From Ailanthus altissimus (taxonomy: Eukaryota > Streptophyta > Magnoliopsida > Sapindales > Simaroubaceae): a stretch of DNA of 64,000 nt. Under the pieces are notes generated by a model. It was not told where the DNA came from. It searched no databases and saw only the letters and a list, made by a program, of their open reading frames with translations. Each line of letters begins with the position of its first letter. Position 1 is the stretch's first letter. A program made the position numbers and the translations under genes. Below are positions 21,956-33,584 of the stretch, one piece after another. The stretch covers positions 3,472,001 to 3,536,000 of the forward strand of contig OX327704.1 of the NCBI GenBank assembly GCA_946807835.1. The letters run 5' to 3'.

Positions 21956-22441
21956 ATATTTAAAAGAATATAAAAACTTCTGTTTAAAATAAATAAATAA
22001 TGATCACTGTCATGAACATGTGTTTATTAAAAGATATATTGAAGAAAAAAGATAACATTTATATAGTTACCATTGTATATGCAATTGTAGGGAGAATGCC
22101 ACGTGAAGCAGATGCATAATTCAATACAGTGATTGGTAGCCGCTCACATTTACAACTCAGAAATGGTAGACCGTATGGCAGCCTAAGAAATTCAGCCAAA
22201 ACAAGAATAAATTAATTAAAAGTAAGTTAGTACAAGAAGCTAGTTTATAAAAGTTGATCATATTAAGAAATAACTAAATGACCAAGTAGTTCTATCATAT
22301 TTTAATTTTCCTTAGAAAGTTGAATGTTAGTCATTATTATACCTATAAAATCCACGATGGTTTTTCCATTGGTGAATCTTCCAGTTGTTTTATCGACAAA
22401 ATCATCACCATATAGTAGATTATTTCCCTTTAATATTATTG
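21956..22441. other. Unassigned DNA between elements B and G
   Basis: About 490 bases. A less AT-rich patch (22040-22195) has a minus-strand frame open for ~37 codons, bounded by an AG (TTTCTTAG) and a GTAACT. It could be a stray exon, but nothing is recognised. The rest shows no feature. Confidence 0.3.
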
Positions 22442-22621
22442 TGTTAGAATTATGGGAAATTATGAATTTTCACTATATGAAAAAATATATATAAGATGTG
22501 ACTTTTATATAAATTTAATATCACTATAAAATAAGAAGATAATATACAAATTTACTTTACACAAAGTATATATCTTATACAAGTAATAAATTTTATACAA
22601 ATAAATAATCTCATACCAACA
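22442..22621 (-). repeat. Element G 3' LTR (180 bp)
   Basis: On the minus strand it reads TGTTGGTATGAG...CCATAATTCTAACA, with inverted TGTTRG/YYAACA ends. Directly upstream on that strand is the purine run AAAAAAG, a plausible polypurine tract. No second copy was found in the window. Confidence 0.6.
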
Positions 22622-22649
22622 CTTTTTTAAATTAGTGTACAGATATTTA

Positions 22650-23257
22650 TCATGCTAAATTTATTAATTAAATCATGTAACACCTTTTTTTGATATTGTT
22701 TTTGTTAGAGCATTAGCTAGTTGATCTTCAGACTTAATAAATAAAAGTTGTATGATCTTTCGATCAAGTTTCTTTTTGATAAAGTGATGATCAACTTTTA
22801 CATGCTTAATACATTGAACTGAATTGTGTACAGTTTAATGGTTGCCTCATTATCATAGTATAGATTCATTGAATCTTCATATTTAATTCTTAAATCTTGT
22901 AATATATTTTGAACCTACAAAAACTCGCATACACCATGAGACATAACTCAAATTATAGTTTCCTACTAAATCTAGCTATAACATTTTGCTTCTTACTTCT
23001 CTAAGTAACCAAACTATCTTTCATAAAAGTAAAGCAACCTAATGTAGGCCTCCTAGTAATTTTATCTCTTGCCTAATTGGAATCAATATATTCTTGAATA
23101 CTTGAAACTCCATTTTTCGAGAATAATAAACCTCTTCCATGCACACTATTTAAGTACCTTAAGATTTGATATACTACATTCATGTATTCTTTCTTAGGTG
23201 CATGTATAAATTGACTTATGATACTCATTGTATAAGCTATATCCGGTCTAGCATGAC
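22650..23257 (-). pseudogene. Element G RNase H and end of RT
   Basis: The minus strand from 23257 reads CHARPDIAYTMSIISQF, VVYQILRYLNSVHGRGL and EYIDSN. It continues with ITRRPT (the RRST region), SLVT, RSKKQNVIARFS, NMKIQ, a YYDNEA-like motif, VDHHFIKKKLDRK-like words and EDQLANAL. This is the standard order of copia RNase H. Several stops replace expected Trp or Gln. RNase H would remove RNA from the RNA-DNA hybrid during reverse transcription. Confidence 0.75.
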
Positions 23258-23262
23258 ACAAA

Positions 23263-25366
23263 TATTGAAATGTGTGCTTACGTGCCATCTCTTTATGTAT
23301 GAATATTTATTTAATATTTATAATAATAATATCATTTCACTAAATAGCTAATTATATTTTATATATGGTAAGATGCTTGTAACGTTTCAAATATTGTATG
23401 ATTTGAAAGAATTCATATCTGGTCTAAAGAAGTTTAGATCAATACTAAGAATTAACAACACTGGGAGTTATAAATGCTAAGAGTTGACACTGATAAGAGT
23501 TATTAAGTTATAAGAATCAATGATATTTAAAGAGTTAAAGTTTTGTCTAAAATGGAATAAAGACCTGAGAATATATTAGTAATGACATAGTTGCAAAGAG
23601 TTGCAAATAGTACTAAGAAATGTCATTATACAAATATGTTCTCAAATAAAAATGAACCATTAATTTCTACAAGTGGTGCTCTATCATTTAATTTAATTTT
23701 CGCAAATTAGGTATGTCTTTCATTTAACAATAAAATAAAAATTAAATACAAAGCATATTTTATTTAATTAAATGATATTTATTTAATTATTTAAAAACTA
23801 TTTGAATAATTAACTTTTTACCTTATTTGATTTTACTAACATGGTTAATAGAACAAAATTATGCTACTTGTTAACATCTATCTAATTAGTTAACAACTCT
23901 TGTTAACTAATTAAGTGATGTACTTAACATTTAAATCTAGATAAGTGCACAATCGAAGGAATTCTAAATATATTTTCGGTTTGCTGGAATTTCTAGGATG
24001 AAACTATTCAATCCATAATGTTGCCCCATTGCACAACGAGTACACTTTATATTGTGAGACTTTGTAGGTCCACGCCCGAATTGTCAGATGGAACTCCTCT
24101 ATACGTTTGTGAACAATGCCTTACATATATGTTACGAATATTATAAAGCAACGCGTTAGACTATACAAGTTGAGGTTATAACATATCCGTATAATCTCTC
24201 TATCATTCATATCCGGGTAGAGTGGAGATATAGATCAACACCGTCAAATCTCCATATACCCGACCGTAAATTTTTCTATAGGATTGAATTTCAATAAATA
24301 ATATTTCCAAACACTTTTGTGATATTATTTATACCTAGGATTAAACTCTTTTATCAAGAATTACTGCTTATGGTTATAAACATTTTAAAATATAATCTTA
24401 AAGCATTAGGATGTATTACTCATTCAAATGAGCTGATGGATCCTATATCTATACACACTAAACTCTATGAGTATCGGACCATACCTAGTAACACCTGATG
24501 GTTAGACCATGAAAGATTTTTGATATGTGTAGAACCAAAGTATGATGGAACACTCACAAGCCCACCGTAGCACTCAGGTTAAAGGACTATGAATACTACT
24601 CAACTCGAAAGACCCTTTATTGATGGCTTTATAGGATATCTATTAGAGGTCTTTGTGAGTTTGTTCAGTATTCACTCCTTATTGAATACTTGTATCTCTA
24701 TACGAGCTTCTACTAAACTCATGGTCTGCTTAAACTAACCATCGGGACCATTCAGATATAGACATATACCAATTTATATATTTTTTAAGGTATTCACTAA
24801 TAGACCAACATCGGTGAAGATAGATCAATAATAGAAATTATACAAATGTCATTTTCGATAATTGGCTTGGTGGAACACTTGTGAAGTGCTTAGAGGACTA
24901 AAAATGGTTGGAATTCATTTTGATTAACAAGGATGAAGCAAAAAACATGCAAGTAGAGAGTACTTGAAAGAGATTTTCTTTAAACAAAAGGTTATAAGAA
25001 AAACTAAAGTGAAAAAAAAATAAATTCTTCTTATTTTGTTTTTTAAGAAATAAAACCTTGTTGCTAGAAATTCAGTTGCTGTTATTCTAACTTCACAATC
25101 CCACCGAATTATTCTGAACTAGAATTGAACAATAGTGCACTTCAAGGTGAGCTCAATGTTGGAGATAGGAAGAATCTAAAATTGAAATTTTCACCAAAAT
25201 TCTTCAATGTATGTTTTCTGTAATCTTATATTGTTGATGATATAAGTTACATGTGTATATGTTGATTACATGCTTAATTCTACTATGAAATCGTGTATAT
25301 GATACATGTATTTAATATTTTTAACAAGTACACAATCACATGCATACACCCTAAAATACATTAACA
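23263..25366 (+). repeat. Solo LTR of the D family (D5), 2104 bp, TSD ACAAA, with an internal inversion
   Basis: It begins TATTGAAATGTGTGCTTACG, aligning base for base with TGTTAGGGTCGGTGCTTACG of other D LTRs. It ends CATTAACA. Perfect ACAAA duplications flank it at 23258-23262 and 25367-25371. Leaving it out restores the frame of element G. Segment 23263 to about 23690 and segment 24850-25366 align in direct orientation. About 23700-24850 aligns only as its reverse complement, for example the minus-strand words CCTTTAACCTGAGTG and ATACTTTGGTT. Confidence 0.85.
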
Positions 25367-25371
25367 ACAAA

Positions 25372-25700
25372 TAAATTAGTCTTTCAACCAATCTTTGATA
25401 GCATCCTTTATCAGTTGGAATATGACTTACAGATTTTACAAGTTGATGATTCGTCTCTATAGGTGTCTCAACTGGTTTAGAAGCTAGCATCCCAATTTTA
25501 TTAAAAGGTCTAACACATTTTTTCTTTATAAAATGAAATACTTATATTCGACCTTGAGATTTCAATTCCCAACGAATATTTGAGTTAACTAAGATCTTTC
25601 ATGTCAAATTTAGCTGTAAGATACTCCTGTAAAGTCTTTCCTATGAGAAAAATATTGTCTACATACACAATCAAAACCGTTATCATGTATCCCTTTATAG
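25372..25700 (-). pseudogene. Element G RT C-terminal half
   Basis: On the minus strand from 25700 the frame reads MITVLIVYVDNIFLIGK, with the copia active site YVDD seen as YVDN. Then come LKYSLGIEISRS and LASKPVETPIE, and finally KGCYQRLVERLIYL up to the D5 insertion. Two or three stops and a frameshift are present. The catalytic second Asp to Asn change is a G-to-A transition. Confidence 0.8.
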
Positions 25701-26310
25701 GTTATCAGAGTCATATGGACTTATTAATAAGCAATTATCCACAGTATCTATTCTTAGTAGTTTGCAGGATGATTTGGCAAATTCAAAGTAAACTAGAGCA
25801 ATGAATGAAGAAATAAAGGCTCTTTAAAAGAACAGTACTTAGGATATTTGCTTACTTCCTTAAAGGAATGAGACAATTAGGTGTAGATGGATCTTTATGG
25901 TTAAACTTAAGATTAATGGTAGTATTGATAAATATAAAGTAAAATTGGTTGCAAAATGGTACACAAAAAGTATGTAATCGGTTATTAAGAGAAATAACCA
26001 CCAATAGCAAAGATTAATAAATTTTGTATTCTTATTTAAACAATAGTGAACCAAGGTTGGCATTTACAAAAGTTTGACATAAAAAATGCTTTCTCAATGG
26101 AGATTTAGAGGAAGAAGTCTAAATAGAGTTACTACTTAGCTAAAAGCAAAATTTCAAGAACAATTAAAGTATGTAAATTAAAAGAAAAAAAAAGTACATT
26201 ATATAGACTAAAGTAATCACCCCAACTTGGTTTGTAAGGTTCTCATCCATAATAAGGGAGTTTGAATATAAGTAAAGTAACTCAAATCATACTTTATTTA
26301 TAAAACACAA
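25690..26310 (+). pseudogene. Element G RT N-terminal half, on the opposite strand
   Basis: The plus strand reads RAMNEEIKAL, a worn NSTWDICSLP region, GCRWIF-like and VKLKINGSIDKYK, then KNAF(L)NGDLEEEV, VCKLK, LYRLKQSP-like words and finally IKHKEG near 26300. This is copia RT from the fingers to just before the YVDD strand. It ends exactly where the minus-strand piece at 25700 begins in the family order. Many stops are present. Confidence 0.75.
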
Positions 26311-26320
26311 AGAAGGAACA

Positions 26321-26869
26321 TGCATTAAGGTCTATACAAGGTACTTCAGAGGCTTTGTTTAAATCACTTCCTGCATACTGCTATATGCTGGAACAATAGA
26401 ACCTAGGCATGGTAACTCATTTAAAAATTGATGGTTATTTCATCTTGCTCCTTACAGGGTTTTTTCTTATTTTGTTTAACTTTTAGAATACAAACTTTTT
26501 AAGTGAGCTATGAAGTATGCTCCATGCAATGTTTTCAAAGGATACGTATTAAACTCATTAAGGTCATCTACTAAATTTATAATAAAATTTTGAGTCCCAG
26601 GAAGTTCGTCGTGCTGGATCAAAACATAGTGAACAAAATAAAATACACTCAACTTGACTGTCTTTATCATTTATTTTTTATAATTTCATATCAGTGAACC
26701 AATTTTTTGTGGAGCATTATATTATATAATGCTATAACGTTTAACTTTTAATATTGGTCATCCTAACAATACACTCTAATTTAAAATTTTTGCATGTGAG
26801 GTTCATTTAATATAATTATAATTGTTATATCATTGTATTAAATATTGTATATATATATATATATTTATT
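26321..26869. other. Unassigned AT-rich DNA
   Basis: A minus-strand frame at 26476-26670 is open for 64 codons but resembles nothing I know. A short TA run lies at about 26850-26865. The right part may belong to the D2 leader, but the match to D1 starts only near 26885. Confidence 0.3.
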
Positions 26870-26884
26870 TATACTTATTAATCA

Positions 26885-27621
26885 CAATAAGAGCCCTATT
26901 GGTGAAGGTTAATTGTTATTGCATAGACAAATATGGTAATTACAAATTAGATTCATATGAGATGCGAAAATTTTATTATAATTGTTAATGGTAACAATAA
27001 TTATTAAAATATATATTAATTATTATATTAAATAAAAAATCTCTCTAAATTAGATTAAATAATATTGTATTATGAGATAATATTATATAACGATCCATCT
27101 TATCAATAAGGTATTATACGGTTCACTTCGATCTTTTCCAATATTGCTATAATATGAGGGATTGGTCAGGGTTATTCAGGCTTTATCGGTTAAACATGAG
27201 ATGAGACAAATATATATAAATGTATTGCTCAATATTGCTATAACGTGAAAGTTATACTCATAGCATACATTTGATTATTGACAAGTTAATTTAGAATACA
27301 CTTATCCAATATTGTTATAGCGTGAGAATAAGGTGTATTTAGGATCAGTGGTAAGAGTTGTCTATTTTTTGGTTTTACAAAGGCCAATATTGATATAATT
27401 TAAGACTAGAGTAAAATGCCAATGAGATCCAATTCTCACTATATAGTTTAAAGTATTTAAAACTATTGTTTTCTCATTTGAGAAATTAAAGGGATTATAT
27501 AAAACAGCTGGAATGCATTTTTAGATTAAGAAAATGTATAATTGGTATACCTATGATATAAGACGTTATTTATTAGCGATTGAAATATTTTGCTAACATC
27601 TTTTCTTTTGTCTTGTCAAGA
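26885..27621 (+). other. Element D2 leader
   Basis: It aligns with D1 19527-20240 (GAGCCCTATTGGTGAAGG against GAAGCCCTATTGGTGGGGG). The four AATATTGCTACAGCGTGAGG-type motifs are at 27140, 27231, 27308 and 27386 and have many CG-to-CA/TG type changes. The upstream 51-bp repeat region of D1 is absent. Confidence 0.65.
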
Positions 27622-28219
27622 TCAAATGGCTTCAAACAACCCACTAGTTCGTATCCTTGATGTGCACCAACTCAAAGGTGTAGAAAATTATATTGACTAG
27701 CTTATGAATCTCATAATAGTTTTGGATTCTGAGAAGTTTATATATGTACTTAATCAATGCTTGCCCCAAGCCATTTCTGATGATACTTTTCTGAAAGAAA
27801 ATAAGACATATCGAAAATGGTTAAATGAAAATTTAAAAGACAAATCATACATTCTCGACTCAATGTCTATGGAGCACCAAAGGAAGCATGTCCACATAGA
27901 CAGTGCTGGGAGTCTAATGCTCCACTTGAAAAAGTTATTTGGTGACCAGTCTCAAGTTGAAATACACAAGGTTGTTAAATCTCTCTGTTAAGTTAAATTA
28001 CCCGAAGGTAGTCCAATGAGTTCCAATGTCCTCAAGATCATATCTCATATTAAGATGTTAGAAATCATGGATATCTCATTGAGCAATACATTGGGTAACA
28101 ATTTAATTATCCAACCACTTTCAGGGTTATTTGCACAGCTCACCATGAACTTCAATATGTAAGGATTAACCTATACTTATGTTGATCTGCATAAAATGCT
28201 AAAAATAGCTCAAGAGTAT
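27622..28219 (+). pseudogene. Element D2 gag, N-terminal and central part
   Basis: An ATG at about 27627 opens MASNNPLVRILDVHQLKGV, and a stop (TAG, probably a former Trp codon) follows NYID. The frame then runs open for 95 codons from 27704 with VLDSEKFIYVLNQCLP, YRKWLNENLKDKSYILDSM, LKKLFGDQSQVEIHKVVKSL. This is the UBN2-type gag of copia elements. A further stretch to 28219 ends AQEY just before the inserted LTR. Confidence 0.75.
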
Positions 28220-28222
28220 ATA

Positions 28223-30133
28223 TATTAGGGTCGGTGCTTACGTGCCATCCCTGAATGTACATATACTTGTGTATTTATACAAGTGTACATTTCTATTAAA
28301 TTGCTAATACCCATTTATATGGTATTATGCAATGTAATGTTACAAATATTGTAGATCTAAAGGAGTTTAGATAAGGACTTATAATTAGCCACGCTAAGAG
28401 ATATAAATGCTAAATGTTAACACAGCTAAGGGTTAGCTAATTATAATACTCAGCATATCCAAGAGTTGAAGCCTAGTCTATAATAGGACATAGAGCTGAG
28501 AATATAGTAGTAACTGCATAGTTGCAAAAATTGTAATCGGGTGCTAGAAAATGTTAGTTGCGCAAATATATTCTCAAATACTTGTCCCTGATCTATTTGT
28601 CGATGAGGGTCTGTCTGTGGATACTTTTAATATAGATCAACATATGTCAACCTATAAGGTATCCAGTTAGGACTGGATATGGGATAGACTCACGAGGGCC
28701 TCCAATAGACACCTTATGTAAGCCGTCAATGAAAGGTCCTCTCAAGTTGAGTAATATACGTGGTCCTTTGACCTGAGTGCCACGATGGGCTTGTAAGTGA
28801 TCCACCATACTTTGGTTCTACGTATGTCACAAACCTTTCATGGTGTGACCATTGGGTATGTGTGTACATATATGAGATCTATCAGCTTATATAGGGAGTT
28901 CGATATCTAGATGCTTCGAGACTGTATCTTAGAAAATCTTCTGGCCACAAGCAATCATCCTGGAAAAGAATTCCGCCAGAGTAGAATAATATGGCAAAGA
29001 AATTTGCACATATTGTTCAGTGCGATAGGAGTTTGGAGATAAGACATAGATGAACACTAGGGAATTTAACACTAATAATCTATATCCCCGCACATCCAGG
29101 ATATCATAACGGAAGGACTATACATATGCATTGTAACCTCAGCTCACTAACTCATGAAATAGTTTCATTTGACGAATCGGGCATAGGACCTAAGGAGTTT
29201 CGCGATATGAAGTATACTCATTGTACACTAGGACAACGTGCCAGATTAAAATGTTTAATCTAACAATATTCAGTAATACCACAGGAATACATACGTATCT
29301 GTATTTAAGTATTAAATGCAACAATTAGTCAATAATTATTATTTACTAATTGTATAATGACACATGACACATTATAGACTCTCAGTTGAGTTTAGCCAAG
29401 TGTGAAATTTAGTAGGACCCACTAAAGATAGACTTGATAACTATTTATGAGGGGCAAAATAGTCATTTCACGCTTTGATTATTTAATTGTTAAATAATTA
29501 AAATATCTATCTTTTTTTATTATATAATATATTACATTATTATATTATCTATTATTATAACATATTATTATATTATATTATATTAATATTTTATTATATA
29601 TATATATATAAAGAAATAGAGAGAATTTTGGGTGTGAATTGTGTGCCGAGAAAGAGAAGAAGGAAATAAAGAAAAAAAAAAGAATCGAAGAAAGAAAAAA
29701 GAAAAAAAATAGAAAAATATAACATTGTTTCATTTTTCTCTACGGTGTCTTAAAAGTAATTGTGAATTGCTTCAACCTCTATTTCTTATCCTTTTGGAGA
29801 AAATGATAAAAAAACACACACCGATCATTTTGGAGTTTAACAGTTAAACCCAGTGCTGTGTATAGGGCTGCTGTTCTAGCTCACCAAACCCACCGTATTG
29901 ATGACTAAAACTACCAACAAGTTGGTCTCCATACAGACTTTAAAAAAATACGTGTATAAACGTTATACATTAAGGTGAGTTCTCAACCTTTCTAATATAT
30001 ATTAATGTGATTAATATATTTATTTATTGTGTAATTTAATGCTTACGCTGCGTTTAAATTCGTATATGATACATAATTTAAGCAATAAGCACAATAGCAC
30101 ATGCACACACCCACATATATTAGATCCCTCACA
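28223..30133 (+). repeat. Solo LTR of the D family (D3), 1911 bp, inside D2 gag
   Basis: It begins TATTAGGGTCGGTGCTTACG and ends CCCTCACA, matching D1 LTR along its length. The gag frame stops at its left edge and resumes at its right edge. AGTAT occurs on both sides (28215-28219 and 30136-30140) and may be the target duplication, but a few extra bases lie between it and the LTR ends. The AT-rich zone (29510-29610) is shorter than in D1. Confidence 0.8.
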
Positions 30134-30760
30134 ACAGTATGCACCTAAAATAGGTCCTCAAAAGCAACATATGTCCAAGTCCCAACATAAAAACAAAGCA
30201 AAAGGAAAATGTTTCCATTGTAGCGAAAATGGGCATTGGAAGTAGAACTGCCCACAATACCTTGCCACAATTAAGAATACCCCATTAGGTATGCACTTGT
30301 CTATCATTGACATTTCTTTAGCATTTGACACTAGTACTAGCTGGGTATTTAAATACTGCTTTTCCTTCTCATATCTGTAATGTATTGTAGAGTCTGAAGG
30401 AAGTTAGACTGTTGTAGCCTAGATAAGTACAGCTTCGCATTGGAAATAGAGATGTTTTAAGTTACTTCTTTCATGCAATAAAAATGTTATTTTGAATAAT
30501 TGTTACTATGTATCAAATATTATCCGACAAATTATTTTCCTTCATGTATTGGACAATAAGGGATATCGTATATATGTTCGAAACCATTCTTTATATTTGT
30601 ATAATTTGAATAATACTTTATTATTCCTTATGTCAGTTGATTAATGGCCATTATATATTAAATATAGTAAAAATGTCATGAATGTACAGGTGAATGCTCA
30701 TAATAACTCAAGAACTTTAAATGATACGAAATTGTGACATATGAAATATAAAAAACTCAA
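30134..30760 (+). pseudogene. Element D2 gag zinc knuckle, protease and pre-integrase remnant
   Basis: The frame resumes with PKIGPQKQHMSKSQHKNK and a CCHC knuckle, GKCFHCSENGHWK-stop-NC, complete in its four ligands except for the stop. The protease is seen as FDTSTSWVF (about 30328), then a worn central part and a pre-integrase region, DTKLXHMKYKKL near 30725-30760. Then the element stops. Confidence 0.65.
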
Positions 30761-30874
30761 AATGAGAAATACGTCTGTCTGGGAACCGCGGTGCTCGTTA
30801 CCTGGTGCCGTGGCGCTCACATTCTGGGCCCAGCCCTGATTGCTACTGGGCCCACGCCTGGCTATTGTTCCATT

Positions 30875-30976
30875 CGTCTTTCACCTATTTTTGCGTCCTT
30901 CTTCGATCCTTGCGCACCCTACGCACTTGGCTTGCTCTCCAAATCATATCCCGATGGTTTTTAATCAATATTCTCA
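30875..30976 (-). repeat. Element E 3' LTR, partial
   Basis: The last ~100 bases match the 5' LTR (GCACCCTACGCACTTGGCTT and CAAATCATATCCC in both). The inner edge is TTCTCA at 30971-30976. The rest of this LTR is replaced by a GC-rich sequence at 30780-30870 (CCGCGGTGCTCG, GCCCAGCCCTG), foreign to the 5' LTR. Confidence 0.7.
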
Positions 30977-31099
30977 CAAATCTTCTCTTTGATTCAAAAT
31001 CATCCACAAAGTAACTCAATATCTTATTTCTGTATCTTCGGTCACCCTCAAAAAGTAGCGACTCCAGTTAAGTCCTTACATAGGATGAACTTAACCGAG

Positions 31100-31560
31100 G
31101 GCAGTGGAGGTCAACATATCAACAGAGTTTTTAGACGACGTTATCTTTGTTAGACTAACTTCACCACTTTGGACACTCTTGAATGTAATAAAGCCTTACA
31201 TCAATGTATTTTAACCTCTCGTGGAACACTTGATGTTTGCTTAAGTGTATAACATTTTGGCTCTATGCATATGCCTTTTAACCACACAGCCTTCTTTATA
31301 GCTTCACCAACAACTATGTACTCTGTCTATGTAGTAGATAGTGCAACCACGTGTTGTAGAACTGATCTCCACATACACTACACCCAAACGCTGTGAATAC
31401 GTAGCCCGTCAACGATCTTCTCTTGTCTAGATCACCTACATAATTTAAGTCTACGTACCCTCTTAGCATCTCACTGCTGTCCTCATCCCTCTTATACATC
31501 AACCCGTGATTTGATGTCCCTTGAGATATCTCAAAATCCACTTTACTGTAAGCTAGTGAT
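31100..31560 (-). pseudogene. Element E RNase H
   Basis: The minus-strand frame 31541-31314 reads HGLMYKRDEDSSEMLRGYVD, then YVGDLDKRRSLTGYVFTAFG, which is the start of copia RNase H with the DxDxAGDxxxRRSxTGY pattern (here one Asp is Asn). Downstream, the region to about 31250 has the serine/threonine/glutamate zone in broken frames. Confidence 0.75.
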
Positions 31561-31599
31561 CCTTGCCCAGATTTGCCATGTATTTACACACCACACTCA

Positions 31600-32660
31600 T
31601 AACCTGTGTTATGTCTGGTCTTATATAAACTATTGCATATATGATACTCCCCACAGCGCTTACATATAGTACTTTACTCATCTACAGTTTCTTCTTTTTG
31701 GATGTCGGTAACTGTGCTACTAAAAGCTAGAAAACATTTGCATTGGAGTAGAGACATTTGCATGGCCAAAAGAGTAGAGACAACATTTGCATTGGACATA
31801 CCAAACTTATCTAGAATTTTAAATATATATCACTGCTGGGACAAAAAGATAACATCTCTTCTTTCCCTCACAATATCCATACCCAAAATTCTCTTTGTTG
31901 CTCCCAAATCCTTCATCTCAAACTGGCCACTCAAATGCTTCTTAAGCTTCTATATTTCTTCCATGTTCTTACATATCATCGACGTATAGAAGCAAATACA
32001 TCATCCCACAACTTATGTTCTTAAAGTACACGTATCCGTCATACTTAATCATACTAAAGCCACAAACCATCATAAACTCATCAAATATTACCACTGTCTA
32101 GATGATAGTGATATATTGACTTCTTTAGCAAACAAGCATGATCTTCTTTTTCGGGCTCCTCAAACCCTTGCGGTTATGCCATATATATCATCTCTTCAAG
32201 CTCTCCATATAGAAAAGTTGTCTTTACATCCATCTGCTCTAGATGTAAAATAAGGTTTGCACACATTGCTAACAAAATCCTAATAGATGTGTGCTTGACG
32301 ATTAGAGAGAATATCTCATAAAAATCAACTCTCTCTCTCTCTGAGTAAAACCTTGTGCAACTAACCTAGATTTAAATCTTATGTAAGCTTTATCTCCGGT
32401 ATCCCTTCTTTCACCTTATATACCCACTTGCACCCAACTAGCTTCTTTTGAGATCTCTCCACCAACTTTCAGGTATTATTCTTTCTAAGAGAACTAATCT
32501 CTTCTTCCATGGCGTGCTGCTATTCTTTCTTGTTTTTACTCTTTATAACCTCACCATATGTCCTAGGCTCATCATACTCAAGAGTATAAGTAGAATTAAA
32601 AGCATGAACAACTAAATTTGCTTGTGCATACCTGACTGGTGGGTTAATTTTTCTCCTTAG
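31600..32660 (-). pseudogene. Element E reverse transcriptase
   Basis: On the minus strand the active site is intact as YLLLYVDDM (YVDD at about 31974-31985). Upstream are LHLEQMDVKTTFLYGELEE (about 32200-32255) and the start region at about 32350-32450 in worn form. A plus-strand open frame at 31702-31989 is its shadow. Stops and frameshifts are scattered, so no full RT can be made. Confidence 0.7.
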
Positions 32661-32675
32661 CCTGTCTCTGGCTAA

Positions 32676-33570
32676 CTAGTACTCTTCAAGTTCCATCTCA
32701 AGAGTCCTAGTCTTTCTTTGGGTGGACTTGGAGGAACTCATCAGTATTCTTAGTTCATCTTTATGGATCTCCTCGTTGAAGTGCTGATCTGTGGGCATAT
32801 CAAATCCACTTTCAGGCTCCACTTCAACTTTTATTAACTCGAATGTTGAGTCTTCCTTGGGCACAGGTTCTTTTTTCTCATCTTCTTGGGAGGTTTTCAG
32901 CATCACCATCTCATCGAACGTCACGTTACGGCTTATGATACTCTTTGGTGGTGTCAAGTCTTTACACCACACCTTATATCCTTTCACTCCTTCAGGATAT
33001 CCTATGAATACCCCTTTGATAACTCTAAGTTTCAACTTCCCTTCTTTAATAGCTAAATATTCTGAGGCGATCATACTTTAGAAGATTGCCAAACCATTTC
33101 TTTTCTGGCGTCTTGAAGTCAATTGCTGAGGAGCGACATCTATTAATCAAGTAAGTCGCCGTCACTACAATTTCTCCCCAAAATACCTTGGACATTTTTG
33201 CATTGGTAAGTATGCATCTAACCCTTTCAAGTAGGGTTCTATTCATCCTCTCAGCTACGCTATTCTGCTGTGATTATGATCTTACCATTTTATGCCTCGC
33301 AATCCCATACTTGACACAAAACCCATCAAACTCTCTATTGCAAAATTCAAGGCCATTGTCAGTTCTCAACCTCTTCACCCTTTTTTCAGTCTGATTCTTA
33401 ACAAGAGCCTTTCAAGTCTTGAATACATCAAACGTTTGATCCTTTCTCTTTAACACGTAAACCCACAGCTTTCTTGAATAGTCATTAATTAAACTGAGAA
33501 AATACCTGACACCACTACGAGTAGCTGTCTGAGCTGGTCCGCAAAGATTCAAGTGTATGTAGTAAAGAGT
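32676..33570 (-). pseudogene. Element E integrase
   Basis: The minus strand reads HLNLCGPAQT (first catalytic Asp seen as Asn), then LINDYSRKLWVYVLKRKDQT, RTDNGLEFCN (second Asp) and NSVAERMNRTLLERVRC (Glu), to about 33180. The C-terminal part is open from 33074: LKLRVIKGVFIGYPEGVKGY and ISRNVTFDE, followed by an acidic linker. Integrase would join element DNA to the chromosome. Stops are few, and this is one of the better kept pol segments. Confidence 0.8.
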
Positions 33571-33584
33571 CCCCTTCACCAGTA

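Larger units (their letters stand above)
22442..26320 (-). mobile_element. Element G: minus-strand Ty1/copia element, split by a D-family LTR and partly inverted
   Basis: From left to right on the map: 3' LTR (22442-22621), RNase H (22650-23257, minus), D-family solo LTR (23263-25366), RT C-terminal half (25372-25700, minus), then RT N-terminal half (about 25690-26310) on the plus strand. If that last segment were in its original orientation, the RT parts would be in the normal order, so a ~620-bp inversion explains the layout. No integrase, gag or 5' LTR is found farther right. Confidence 0.75.
26870..30760 (+). mobile_element. Element D2: D-family copia element interrupted in gag by a D solo LTR
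   Basis: The leader (26885-27621), gag (27622-28219 and 30141-30290) and a protease/pre-integrase remnant (30290-30760) match D1 in order. Its own 5' LTR is not seen and it is truncated on the right near element E. The gag frame continues across the inserted LTR (28223-30133). It is better preserved than D1 in gag, worse in the leader. Confidence 0.7.

Noticed and set aside
22040..22195. Exon-like patch between TTTCTTAG and GTAACT on the minus strand
   Set aside because: Only about 37 codons are open, there is no homology I recognise and no neighbouring exon.
28218..30138. A perfect target duplication directly beside the D3 LTR ends
   Set aside because: The five bases directly adjoining the LTR ends differ (atata and acagt); only the slightly offset AGTAT matches, so the duplication is not claimed as certain.
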